A stretch of DNA of 64,000 bases, taken from an uncultured Litoreibacter sp. (GTDB lineage Bacteria; Pseudomonadota; Alphaproteobacteria; Rhodobacterales; Rhodobacteraceae). Numbering within the stretch: the first letter of the stretch is position 1; every line of letters begins with the position of its first letter. The translations under genes were made by a program, and so were the position numbers. Where the stretch lies: positions 1,168,001 to 1,232,000 of the forward strand of contig CANLUY010000001.1 in the NCBI GenBank assembly GCA_947494435.1, read 5' to 3'. Shown here piece after piece: positions 46,415 to 54,101 of this stretch. The notes under the pieces were generated by a model. That model was not told the origin of the DNA, did no database searches, and saw only the letters and a program-made list of their open reading frames with translations.

Positions 46415-47090
46415 TTGCTAACAGCATGTCTTCAGCGAGTTCTATCCCTGCTGGTGTTCCGACGTCGGCCCAACGGCCTGAATAGCTGACACCATAAAGA
46501 CCACCTGTTTGGATTAATTTGTCCCAGACTGTATTCAATGAAAATTTGGGTTCTGAATGAGCCAGCACGACTTCTTTTCGGATCAGCTGTGCGCCCGTAT
46601 AGACTTGGCCGGACTCGCTGCGAAGTAGCTGACTGTCTGTCGTAAATTCAAAATTACCGGAGCGCGAATACCCGACAGTTTGATCGATTGGAACCGTGAG
46701 TAGAAGACCACTCATCTGCGGTTTCCATGCCGACATGAGGATGTCCAAAGGATTTTGTTCTGACCAAATCGCGTCAGAGTTCAAAGTCGCCACGATGTCG
46801 CCAGCCATATGAGGTAACGCGTTTTTCAAACCGCCACCTGTGTCGAGGATATCGGGACATTCGACATGAACCGTTACGTCGTCTGACAGATGATCGCGCA
46901 TCTGCTCTGCAAGGTAGTGAGCATTCACATGGCAAGTCAGTTGAGCTTGATTTGCGAGGCCGATTGCATGGTCGATCAACGCTTTGTTTGCGACGCGTAT
47001 CAGGGGTTTTGGTGTGTCATTGGTCAGTGGGGCCATTCGGGTGCCGAAGCCTGCGCCAAAAATCAGAATATCGCTCACGGGATCAGACAT
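46404..47090 (-). CDS. murU: Sugar-1-phosphate nucleotidyltransferase, probable MurNAc-1-P uridylyltransferase
   Basis: 228 residues with the NTP-transferase signature ILIFGAGFGTRMAPLTNDTPKPLI, substrate loop ILDTGGGLKNALPHM and metal Asp in ATLNSDAIW. It directly follows an AmgK-like kinase, overlapping by 8 bases. That pair converts recycled MurNAc to UDP-MurNAc by way of MurNAc 1-phosphate, bypassing de novo synthesis. The name rests on this pairing; mannose-1-phosphate guanylyltransferases share the fold. Confidence 0.86.
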   Translation of the reverse strand: MSDPVSDILIFGAGFGTRMAPLTNDTPKPLIRVANKALIDHAIGLANQAQLTCHVNAHYLAEQMRDHLSDDVTVHVECPDILDTGGGLKNALPHMAGDIVATLNSDAIWSEQNPLDILMSAWKPQMSGLLLTVPIDQTVGYSRSGNFEFTTDSQLLRSESGQVYTGAQLIRKEVVLAHSEPKFSLNTVWDKLIQTGGLYGVSYSGRWADVGTPAGIELAEDMLLANDV

Positions 47091-48093
47091 GTTGTGTTTT
47101 CAGGCGATGAATGATCTCAGTGGTTGGCTCAGGAAACACGTCGACAACCCAAGCTCCAAAATCACGTAAACAGGGGTGTGTGAAGTCATCCATCAGGTTC
47201 CTCCACACGCGCGGCAACATATCTGTATAGTGGCGCTTTCCGTCACGAATGCTAAGCCTCGCAAAAACGCCGAGAATGCGGAGATTTCGTTGAGCAGAAC
47301 ACGTCGCATAGGCGGCTTCAAACGCCTCACGATCAATGCCGTTTTCCTTGATGAAATAAGACAGACAGCGCTCTTGTACCGCCTCGCTGACATCTCTGCG
47401 TGCATCCTTCAGCAAAGACGCTAAATCATACGCGGCATGGCCGAGCATGGCGTCTTGGAAATCCAGCAAACCCACGCGCGCTGAACCCGACCGCTCGGGT
47501 AGCCATAGCAGATTTTCGGCGTGATAGTCCCTTTGAACCAGCACGTGATCTTCGGTCAGATGCGTTTCCAGAAGGTTTACAAGATATGTGTGAAAGGTCT
47601 GGCGCACGTCTGTCTGTGTCTCACGTGCAAAGCGGAGGTACCAGTCTGGAGCGGTCAAGGCCGTGTTCGCCATCTCTTGAGCGCCGTAGGTTTCAAGTCC
47701 TGCCGGTGGTATTGCGCGTTGGGCAGCTATAAGCGCATCGGTCGCAGTAAGGTATATCATTTCCTCCTTGCCTGCATCGCGCTCTAGAAGTCTGGCAAAA
47801 AGCGTATCGCCCAGATCCTCTATGATCAGAAACCCAACCTTCGTGTCTTGTTCGTAAATCTCAGGCGAGCTGAGCCCCGTGCTGCGCAGGTGGTCTGCGA
47901 TATTGATGAATGGGCGCGTGTCTTCGCCTTTCTCAGGCGGGGCATTCATCAGAACAGCAGTACCGTGTTCGGTACTTGTAAGGCGCTCATAGCTTCGGTT
48001 CGACGCGTCGCCAGCTAGGAATGTACGCTCTGCGTCTGCCCACCGCGTGTTGGCCAAAAAGTCATTGAGTAGTTTGTGTCTTGCATTCGTCAT
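47083..48093 (-). CDS. amgK: Aminoglycoside-phosphotransferase-fold sugar kinase, probable AmgK
   Basis: 336 residues. Kinase motifs: GDASNRSYERL (nucleotide loop), FLIIEDLGDTLFARLL, catalytic loop VQRDYHAENLLW and the metal motif LLDFQDAMLGHAAYDL. It matches the anomeric MurNAc/GlcNAc kinase family that provides MurNAc 1-phosphate to MurU. It overlaps tsaE by 4 bases and murU by 8, so tsaE-amgK-murU are translationally linked. Lytic transglycosylases such as the one at about 11 kb generate the upstream muropeptides. Confidence 0.87.
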   Translation of the reverse strand: MTNARHKLLNDFLANTRWADAERTFLAGDASNRSYERLTSTEHGTAVLMNAPPEKGEDTRPFINIADHLRSTGLSSPEIYEQDTKVGFLIIEDLGDTLFARLLERDAGKEEMIYLTATDALIAAQRAIPPAGLETYGAQEMANTALTAPDWYLRFARETQTDVRQTFHTYLVNLLETHLTEDHVLVQRDYHAENLLWLPERSGSARVGLLDFQDAMLGHAAYDLASLLKDARRDVSEAVQERCLSYFIKENGIDREAFEAAYATCSAQRNLRILGVFARLSIRDGKRHYTDMLPRVWRNLMDDFTHPCLRDFGAWVVDVFPEPTTEIIHRLKTQHV

Positions 48094-48572
48094 TTTTGAT
48101 AGTCGGCCAAGATAGAAGTCAGGGACGGTTCCAAAGCTTTGTTTGTTGCCGACAAGGTAGCGATCCGGGCCTCTGAATGGTCTCCATATTCAAGATCAAT
48201 CCGCAGCCCGCCCGTGTCAAAAACACCAAGGCGATCTGGCCATTCTACAAGACAAAACGCTTCGTCAAATGCGTTTTCGACCCCCAATTCTACTAACTCA
48301 TCTGTTGACGTTAACCGGTAAAGATCAGCATGCCAGATTTCTAGATCATCCGCGTTGTAAGTCTGCACGATCGTAAAAGTGGGGGAGGGAACATCCTCAA
48401 ACCGACCCGCTGTGCGAAGAAGCACTTGGATGATCCGGCGGGCTAGGGTCGTCTTTCCTGCCCCGACTGGCCCATCCAGTAGCAAAACCAAGCCCGCGCG
48501 CGCATGGGTTGCCAAAACATCGGCAAGTCTATGGGTTTCGTTTTGGTTGGGAAGCGCGAGTGTGACGGTCAT
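48090..48572 (-). CDS. tsaE: tRNA threonylcarbamoyladenosine biosynthesis ATPase TsaE
   Basis: 160 residues with Walker A LLDGPVGAGKTTLARRII, the SPTFTIVQTY motif and HADLYRLTSTDELVELGVEN, all typical of TsaE. It supports TsaD/TsaB in making t6A37 on tRNAs reading ANN codons. The tsaD gene occurs separately at the right end of the window. The unusually long run from this gene through trxA is fixed by small overlaps. Confidence 0.95.
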   Translation of the reverse strand: MTVTLALPNQNETHRLADVLATHARAGLVLLLDGPVGAGKTTLARRIIQVLLRTAGRFEDVPSPTFTIVQTYNADDLEIWHADLYRLTSTDELVELGVENAFDEAFCLVEWPDRLGVFDTGGLRIDLEYGDHSEARIATLSATNKALEPSLTSILADYQK

Positions 48573-48614
48573 TTCGCAAGTTTGACTGTAACCCGATCAA
48601 CCCGCAAGGCCAGA

Positions 48615-50189
48615 TCAGCCGACCATATGCTCTAACTGCGGTACAGGTTTGTCACTTTCGAGAATGTCTAACACTTCACTAAAGCTGATCATGGTTGCGC
48701 CACCATTCAGCGGTATAAAGCGGCATGCCAGGCGCGAACCAGATGACAGTTCTGCAGTCCCTTGCCACTCGGCGCGGTCCCCTGCATGGCAGACAAATTC
48801 TCGTGCATCCCCCCACAGCGGTGTTGGGTTTGTTCTGTTTTGCCAATGTCTCGTTGCTTCGACGATGCCGACGTGTTCAAGGACTAAGGACGGATCAACC
48901 TCCCAGAGATCGGCATACGCATTGTTCGAGAATCCTAGATTGCCGTCCGCGTCAAAAACGGCAACCGCGTCTGACAATGAGTCAAACATAGACTGGCTGA
49001 GCTCTAATTCGCGGCGGAATTTTCGTGTGAGAGAAATCTCTGCACTGATATCTTCGATCAAGAAAGCAACCGCGCCTTCGGGATGGGGTCGGCCCGTCAC
49101 TTTGTAGGTCTGGCCAGTCGGGAGCACCCAAGTTTCCAGATAGTTTCCGTCCACGGCAGACTTATCTAACTGAATGATTTTTTGTCGCCAGTCTTTGAAA
49201 TCTTTTCGTTCAGGCAGCATGCGTTTTTCTCGCATCCGGTTGATAACATCATAGAGCGTGGGTCTAGCGGCAAGCCATTCTGGTTCAAGTGTTGTCAGAT
49301 CTGACAGGGCGGGGTTGAACAGCTGAAGCTGGCGATTGCGATCAAAGATCGCAAGGGCAATCGGCAGCGCTGCGAAAGTCTGTGTAAGGGTTTGCATGAA
49401 GTTCCGGAGGGCTTCCTCCGCACGGACTGTTTTACTGCAGTCGGTGGCGTAATGAAGTGTTGTGCTGCCATGGCCGAAACTGGCGATGTCAAACCACCGC
49501 GTGACGCCGTCTTTCAAAGTGATCGGAGAGCGCCGAGGTTGCGGGATGTCACCAGGTGCAGTTATCGCTGCACCCTCAAAAAGGCGCGATGGCGGCCATG
49601 ATGTGCTGTCGTCAGGGAAGGACTTTTCGGCGAGTTCTAGGTAGGACGTGTTGACCCAGTCGATCACACCCAGTCTGTCTTCTCGCCAGACAATCGAAGG
49701 TGATGTGTTGACGGTTGCCCGCAACGTTTCAAGCTCTTCCTCATTGGCTTCGGCGACCGCGCGGTTCAGCATCACACGATTTGCCATTAGGTTCGGTAGA
49801 CCTGAGATTTCAAATTTCGCGCGATCGCCCGAACATTTGACCATCACAGAAACCGGACCGTCGGTTGTTATCTCAGAGAGGTCAAAACGCGCCCCTTCCT
49901 GCTTGGCCGTCTGAAAGGCTAAAGGAAACTGTGGAAAAATTTCTGCTAAACGTTTGCTTAGCACAGTCAATGGACCGGTTTCGAAGGCCTCAGCCCCTAA
50001 CGTCATCCGCGCATTTGCATCGGCAGCGATGATTGTATCCCCTTCGAAGGTCAGTCTTTGAACATGCGACGGTGAATTGTTGTCTTTGGGTTCGCGAAAT
50101 GTACGCTTGGCAAGCGTACAACTGACCGCGCCGATCATCAGTCCGGCTATGAAAATCAGAAAAGCTGGTTGGGTTAGAAGGACCGTCAC
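48615..50189 (-). CDS. Membrane-anchored multi-PAS protein without an output domain
   Basis: 524 residues. One membrane helix near the start (QPAFLIFIAGLMIGAVSC) precedes a degenerate PAS-like region. Two clearer PAS_7-like domains follow (about 255-385 with LPIALAIFDRNRQLQLFNPA, and 385-515 with SLSDAVAVFDADGNLGFSNNAYADL). The protein ends at FSEVLDILESDK, just where related sensor kinases continue into a coiled coil and HisKA domain. GTG 50189 has AAAGGA 7 bases upstream; an upstream GTG at 50225 is less likely. It lies 62 bases after regB on the same strand, so it may sense input for RegB or be a former kinase. Confidence 0.78.
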   Translation of the reverse strand: MTVLLTQPAFLIFIAGLMIGAVSCTLAKRTFREPKDNNSPSHVQRLTFEGDTIIAADANARMTLGAEAFETGPLTVLSKRLAEIFPQFPLAFQTAKQEGARFDLSEITTDGPVSVMVKCSGDRAKFEISGLPNLMANRVMLNRAVAEANEEELETLRATVNTSPSIVWREDRLGVIDWVNTSYLELAEKSFPDDSTSWPPSRLFEGAAITAPGDIPQPRRSPITLKDGVTRWFDIASFGHGSTTLHYATDCSKTVRAEEALRNFMQTLTQTFAALPIALAIFDRNRQLQLFNPALSDLTTLEPEWLAARPTLYDVINRMREKRMLPERKDFKDWRQKIIQLDKSAVDGNYLETWVLPTGQTYKVTGRPHPEGAVAFLIEDISAEISLTRKFRRELELSQSMFDSLSDAVAVFDADGNLGFSNNAYADLWEVDPSLVLEHVGIVEATRHWQNRTNPTPLWGDAREFVCHAGDRAEWQGTAELSSGSRLACRFIPLNGGATMISFSEVLDILESDKPVPQLEHMVG

Positions 50190-50251
50190 GCAGGCATCCT
50201 TTGCATTAGCGGAAGACCACGGCACCCAATCATGAGTCGGTTAATGGCTGG

Positions 50252-51646
50252 TTAAATGCGGATTTTCTCGTTTTGACCGAGCGGTCCGGATTGACCCTGT
50301 TTTGCGCCTAAAAGCGAAGTTGATGGCCAAGACACTTCAGCGATAGCGCCAAGGCGGGAGGGCGCATGATTGCCTTCATATGAAGAGTTTCCGTTGTCGA
50401 ACGTGACCTCTGCTCCTGTCCGCTCCAACAAGGTTTTGGCGATGAACAGACCCAACCCCATCCCCTCATATTCGGCCCGACTATCCGGGCTTGGCTCAGA
50501 CTTGCGACGTCTGACAAACGGATCGCCGATCCGCCCGAGCAAGTCCACAGGATACCCCGGTCCATCATCAATCACGCGAATGACAATTTTCGTCTCTGAC
50601 CAAGTTGTATCGACCCAAACCTCGCTTTCGGCAAAGTCCACAGCATTCTGGATAAGGTTCCGGATGCCATGAATGACTTCGGGCTTCCGAAGGATATTAG
50701 GCATACGCGCATCATCACCGAGGTCTGTTTCATAGGAAAAGTGGACGTCCTTGCCTCTGTCTGAATGGGGCTCTGCGGCTTCTTCAATGACGGCACTCAA
50801 GGGTGCTGATCTCAGGTGTAAATCATCTTTTCCTGCTCGCCCCATGGAGTGAAGAATATCCCGACATCTGTCTGCCTGCTCGCGAATGAGCGTCAGGTCC
50901 TCCTTTAGGTCGTCCCGGTCAGCCAACTCTTCATATAGTTCGCCAGACACCAGCTTGATGGTGGCGAGTGGGGTGCCCAGTTCATGCGCAGCAGCGGCAA
51001 CGACCCCGCCGAGATCAGTCAGTTTCTGTTCACGTGCGAGGGCCATTTGTGTCGCGAGCAAAGCCTGGCTCATAGATGACGTTTCAGATGTTACGCGACC
51101 CGCATAAATCGCCAAAAAGACAATGCCGATCATGATGGCGACCCAGAATCCGGCGACGAAGACGGCTGGCATCTCCAAAATCGTTCCGTTTTCTGTCATC
51201 AAGTGGAAGTGAAATACCGTAAGTGCGCTCACCATCAGCATCGCAATTCCGCCGATCAAAAAAGTTGAGCGTGTGCGCAAGGTCATTGCGGAGACCGTTA
51301 CAGGCGCCAAGATTAACAAAGCGAAAGGGTTGTTTAGCCCGCCAGTCAGGTAAACCAAAAACGCGAGCTGCGAGAGGTCAAATAGCAGCGTTAACAAAAC
51401 CTCAAATTCTTGTAGCCAGCGATTGGGTGGGTAGATGGCGATTGCCACGAGATTGGAGATGACGGATGCGCCAACAGCCAACAAACAAAAGCCCAAAGGA
51501 ATATCGAGCTGAAGAACTTGGCTTGCGACGAAAATCGCTCCGCCTTGACCGATGATCGCAAGCCACCTGAGGATAACGAGTGTGCGTAGCCGGACCGTGC
51601 CATCACGCGTCGGCGTACCACCTAAACCGACGTTCAGACCGGCCAT
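50252..51646 (-). CDS. regB: Redox sensor histidine kinase RegB/PrrB
   Basis: 464 residues. Six membrane helices span about 25-185, with the ubiquinone-binding heptad GGLNNPF at 102-108. The H-box is VVAAAAHELGTPLATI (phospho-His H221). The redox-switch cysteine candidate is C261 in QADRCRDILHSMGRAG. N, G1 and G2 boxes are NLIQNAVDFAESE, DDGPGYP and GMGLGLFIAKTLLERTG. RegB phosphorylates RegA under low oxygen to control respiration, and in relatives photosynthesis, CO2 and N2 fixation. It diverges from senC-regA. Confidence 0.95.
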   Translation of the reverse strand: MAGLNVGLGGTPTRDGTVRLRTLVILRWLAIIGQGGAIFVASQVLQLDIPLGFCLLAVGASVISNLVAIAIYPPNRWLQEFEVLLTLLFDLSQLAFLVYLTGGLNNPFALLILAPVTVSAMTLRTRSTFLIGGIAMLMVSALTVFHFHLMTENGTILEMPAVFVAGFWVAIMIGIVFLAIYAGRVTSETSSMSQALLATQMALAREQKLTDLGGVVAAAAHELGTPLATIKLVSGELYEELADRDDLKEDLTLIREQADRCRDILHSMGRAGKDDLHLRSAPLSAVIEEAAEPHSDRGKDVHFSYETDLGDDARMPNILRKPEVIHGIRNLIQNAVDFAESEVWVDTTWSETKIVIRVIDDGPGYPVDLLGRIGDPFVRRRKSEPSPDSRAEYEGMGLGLFIAKTLLERTGAEVTFDNGNSSYEGNHAPSRLGAIAEVSWPSTSLLGAKQGQSGPLGQNEKIRI

Positions 51647-51743
51647 TCAGGAAAACGTGATGAGCAGCGTCATAATGGCCGATTGATACTTCACCGATGA
51701 TGGGGGATCAACAGGGCAACACAGACGATTGAGGAGTCTCGTG
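51647..51743. promoter_or_regulatory. Divergent promoter region between regB and senC
   Basis: Ninety-seven bases hold both divergent promoters. GAGGAG at 51731-51736 is the senC ribosome binding site. I looked for an FNR-like TTGAT-N4-ATCAA site and a RegA box and did not find a clear one. A TTGAT and a GATCAA occur but are spaced too far apart. Confidence 0.4.
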
Positions 51744-52364
51744 ATGAACAAAGCGTATGTGTGGAGCGCCGGTGGGTTGGTCGCTTTGATGATTGCTATC
51801 CCGGTAGGATTGATCTTGACGAAACAGGGCTCCGAAGGTGAGTTCGCGCAATGTCAGCAGGGCACAGTGGCCGGTGGGGACATTGGTGGGCCTTTTACAC
51901 TTGTCTCTGAGACTGGTGAGACGGTGACAGACAAGGATGTCATCAAGCAACCGTCACTTGTCTATTTCGGATACACCTATTGCCCTGATGTTTGCCCACT
52001 AGACGCAGCTCGGAACGCGGAAGCCGTGGAGATACTGACGGAGCGCGGTGTTGATGCAACGCCTGTTTTCATCACAATTGACCCTGAGCGGGACACACCT
52101 GAAGTGCTCGCAGAATTTACCGATGTGATGCATGATGACATGATTGGCCTGACGGGTACGCCTGAGCAAATCAAAGCTGCTAGCCAAGCTTATCGGACCT
52201 TTTACAAACGTCAGCCCGGAAGCGGCGATGATTACCTGGTCGATCACTCGACTTTCACCTATCTTGTCCTTCCAGAAACCGGTTTTGTGGACTTCTTTCG
52301 TCGCGACGCGACGGCAGAAAAGATCGCAGAGACGGTGGCGTGCTACGCAAACGCGTCTTCTTGA
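51744..52364 (+). CDS. senC: SCO/SenC family copper chaperone (PrrC)
   Basis: 206 residues. An N-terminal membrane anchor (about 5-27) is followed by a periplasmic thioredoxin fold with the copper motif FGYTYCPDVCPLDAARN and the distant ligand His in YLVDHSTFTYLVL. SenC/PrrC helps assemble the CuA or CuB centre of cytochrome oxidases and modulates the RegBA pathway in Rhodobacter (family knowledge). It lies between regB and regA in the classical order. ATG 51744 was chosen over the GTG one codon earlier because of spacing from GAGGAG. Confidence 0.95.
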   Translation: MNKAYVWSAGGLVALMIAIPVGLILTKQGSEGEFAQCQQGTVAGGDIGGPFTLVSETGETVTDKDVIKQPSLVYFGYTYCPDVCPLDAARNAEAVEILTERGVDATPVFITIDPERDTPEVLAEFTDVMHDDMIGLTGTPEQIKAASQAYRTFYKRQPGSGDDYLVDHSTFTYLVLPETGFVDFFRRDATAEKIAETVACYANASS

Positions 52365-52443
52365 AGCAAGCGGCGCTGTTTGACGGCCGCTACCTTGCGA
52401 CCTACATTCCTAGCAATGCGAATTTTCAAAGGATTGCGGTGAA

Positions 52444-52983
52444 ATGAGAGAGATCGGTGATGACCGCTCCTTACTGATTGTAGACGACGACGAGCCGTTT
52501 CTGCGCCGCCTCGCGCGTGCTATGGAAAAGCGGGGCTTTGAGCCGGAAGCAGTTGAAAGTGTGGCAGCGGGCAAAGCAATAGCGACAGCCCGTCCACCAG
52601 CCTATGCTGTCGTCGATCTCAGGTTAGAGGATGGAAATGGTCTCGACGTTGTCGAAGTCCTTCGTGAACGGCGGCCAGATGCGCGGATTGTTGTGCTGAC
52701 CGGCTACGGTGCTATCGCGACGGCCGTTGCGGCTGTAAAAATTGGCGCAACGGACTATTTGTCCAAACCTGCAGATGCAAATGATGTGACAAATGCGCTT
52801 TTAGCGACAGGTGACGAACTTCCTCCACCGCCTGAAAACCCGATGTCCGCCGATCGCGTGCGCTGGGAACATATTCAGCGTATCTACGAGCTCTGCGACC
52901 GCAATGTGTCTGAGACTGCGCGGCGGTTGAACATGCACAGACGGACATTGCAGCGTATTCTTGCGAAGCGCAGCCCTAGATAG
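52444..52983 (+). CDS. regA: Response regulator RegA/PrrA/ActR
   Basis: 179 residues. The receiver domain has LLIVDDDEPFLRRLARAM, phospho-acceptor VVDLRLEDGNGLDVV, VLTGYGAIATAV and DYLSKPAD. A short proline linker (DELPPPPENPMS) leads to the Fis-type helix-turn-helix NVSETARRLNMHRRTLQRILAK. It is the partner of RegB and a global redox-responsive activator. It is followed after 1 base by a small lipoprotein gene. Confidence 0.97.
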   Translation: MREIGDDRSLLIVDDDEPFLRRLARAMEKRGFEPEAVESVAAGKAIATARPPAYAVVDLRLEDGNGLDVVEVLRERRPDARIVVLTGYGAIATAVAAVKIGATDYLSKPADANDVTNALLATGDELPPPPENPMSADRVRWEHIQRIYELCDRNVSETARRLNMHRRTLQRILAKRSPR

Positions 52984-52984
52984 A

Positions 52985-53356
52985 GTGGGCGGTACGTTCA
53001 AAGGCTTGTCAGTCGCGGTTATATTGGTCGCTGTCGTTGCGTGCACTTCAGGTCCTACACCTGACGAAGTGATCAAGGCTGATCCGATACCTTACGTGCT
53101 AGACCAAAATGGGGTGCAGCTTGTCGGGCGGTCGCAACGTATCGACTTTGGCAGAACAGATCATTCAGCAGAGCGCGCGATGAACAAGCTGGTTGGGCAA
53201 CCGGCTATCTCTCGTGAAATATGTCCAGATGGCAGCCCCGTAGTCGTTTGGGTCGATGGTACGAAGCTCTATTTTATTCGCGGCGCTTTTCGTGGGTGGT
53301 CGAAACATTCGGTCGATGGAACGCGCTTAGTGCAAGCTGGAAAGATTTGCGCTTAG
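52985..53356 (+). CDS. Small predicted lipoprotein behind regA
   Basis: 123 residues from the GTG at 52985, which lies one base after the regA stop; a TTG at 52961 in frame would overlap regA. The N-terminus is a lipoprotein signal with a VVAC lipobox at about residue 20 (LSVAVILVAVVACTSG). The mature part has two further Cys (in SREICPDG and VQAGKICA) and VVVWVDGTKLYFIRGAFRGW. Not recognised as a named family. The position suggests co-expression with regA. Confidence 0.62.
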   Translation: MGGTFKGLSVAVILVAVVACTSGPTPDEVIKADPIPYVLDQNGVQLVGRSQRIDFGRTDHSAERAMNKLVGQPAISREICPDGSPVVVWVDGTKLYFIRGAFRGWSKHSVDGTRLVQAGKICA

Positions 53357-53661
53357 TTGCTTGAGGCGAGGCCCGCTAGCATTGCAGCAGCTGCAACGAC
53401 GTGGATAAGAATGATGGCTCTATCCTTCCACAGAATACCAACGATCAACCACCCGGCAACTCCTATCAAAAATAGATAGATGTTCCACGGGGTAAGCGCG
53501 AAGGCGGTCGCTGTGTAGCCAAGAATCTGGATAGCCGAGGCAACCCATTTCACAAAGAAAGCGGTGTCATATGTCATTGTGTTTGGGTCCAAAAGAGACC
53601 CGAGCGCATCAAGGGGAGACAGTGCGCTCGGATCGTTGGTGCGCCGACGGGGAAGCGTCAC
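53353..53661 (-). CDS. Small three-helix membrane protein of unknown function
   Basis: 102 residues from a GTG at 53661 that overlaps the stop of the upstream micro-gene by 4 bases (GTGA). That coupling favours this start over an internal ATG at 53577. The C-terminal 75 residues hold three hydrophobic helices (FFVKWVASAIQILGYTATAF, WNIYLFLIGVAGWLIVGILW, IILIHVVAAAAMLAGLAS). The N-terminal 28 residues are polar. The TAFFVKWVAS...ITPWN-like pattern recalls small uncharacterised roseobacter membrane proteins. It is the third gene of a micro-operon facing a LysR gene. Confidence 0.68.
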   Translation of the reverse strand: MTLPRRRTNDPSALSPLDALGSLLDPNTMTYDTAFFVKWVASAIQILGYTATAFALTPWNIYLFLIGVAGWLIVGILWKDRAIILIHVVAAAAMLAGLASSN

Positions 53662-53822
53662 CAGAGGGTGTGAATAAGAGGGCGGTAACTCTCGCTTTGA
53701 TTGCGGGCTGCGCGAGGTGATTTAATTTCGCCTCGTGCGACGGGCTCGTATCGTTCGGCGACAGTCGGGGCATTTTGTTTGCGTTGCGCATCAAAGATCA
53801 TTTTTGAGAGGGAGATATACAT
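53658..53822 (-). CDS. Microprotein B (54 aa), unknown
   Basis: 54 codons plus stop: starts MYISLSKMIFDAQRKQ and ends SYRPLIHTLW. GGAG lies about 8 bases upstream of the ATG. The stop is coupled by a 4-base overlap to the following membrane-protein gene. Charged and polar, without a membrane segment; the middle reads RYEPVARGEIKSPRAARNQ. Not recognised. Its reality rests on the ribosome binding site, the coupling and its place between two other coupled small genes. Confidence 0.6.
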   Translation of the reverse strand: MYISLSKMIFDAQRKQNAPTVAERYEPVARGEIKSPRAARNQSESYRPLIHTLW

Positions 53823-53840
53823 AGTGTGCTCCAGTTCGAC

Positions 53841-54002
53841 TTATTGAAAGTACGAGTACGGATTGTGCCGACGGCGACGCTGCTCTTCTCGCCGCGCGTG
53901 GTTCGACGTAAACCGATCCGCATAGTCTGTGCGGCCGTCTGTCCAACGGTTATTTTCTTGCCGTGTTGCAGTCATCAATACATCTGCAATAATTGAAAGC
54001 AT
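53841..54002 (-). CDS. Microprotein A (53 aa), unknown
   Basis: 53 codons plus stop: starts MLSIIADVLMTATRQENN, then a polar stretch with RTDYADRF and a very basic run REEQRRRRHNPYSY near the end. AGGAG stands 6 bases before the ATG. It is the first gene of a three-gene minus-strand unit, 18 bases before microprotein B, and diverges from the LysR gene across 99 bases. No family recognised. The short hydrophobic start followed by an Arg cluster could bind membrane, RNA or DNA. Confidence 0.58.
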   Translation of the reverse strand: MLSIIADVLMTATRQENNRWTDGRTDYADRFTSNHARREEQRRRRHNPYSYFQ

Positions 54003-54101
54003 GACTTTCTCCTATGTGTTGTTCTTGATTGTTGATGCCCAATTATTGCAAGCTATACGAGTCAGAATGAAATTTGACATGTAAGTTTGGATTACATATA
54101 G
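54003..54101. promoter_or_regulatory. LysR / micro-operon divergent promoter region
   Basis: Ninety-nine AT-rich bases between a LysR gene and a divergent operon, the usual place for LysR T-N11-A operators. Candidate AT-rich half-sites run from about 54040 to 54085, but I cannot single out one with confidence. Confidence 0.4.

Noticed and set aside
53577-53661. Internal ATG at 53577 as start of the three-helix membrane protein
   Set aside because: It lacks a Shine-Dalgarno, whereas the GTG at 53661 is coupled by a 4-base overlap to the microprotein stop. It remains possible.
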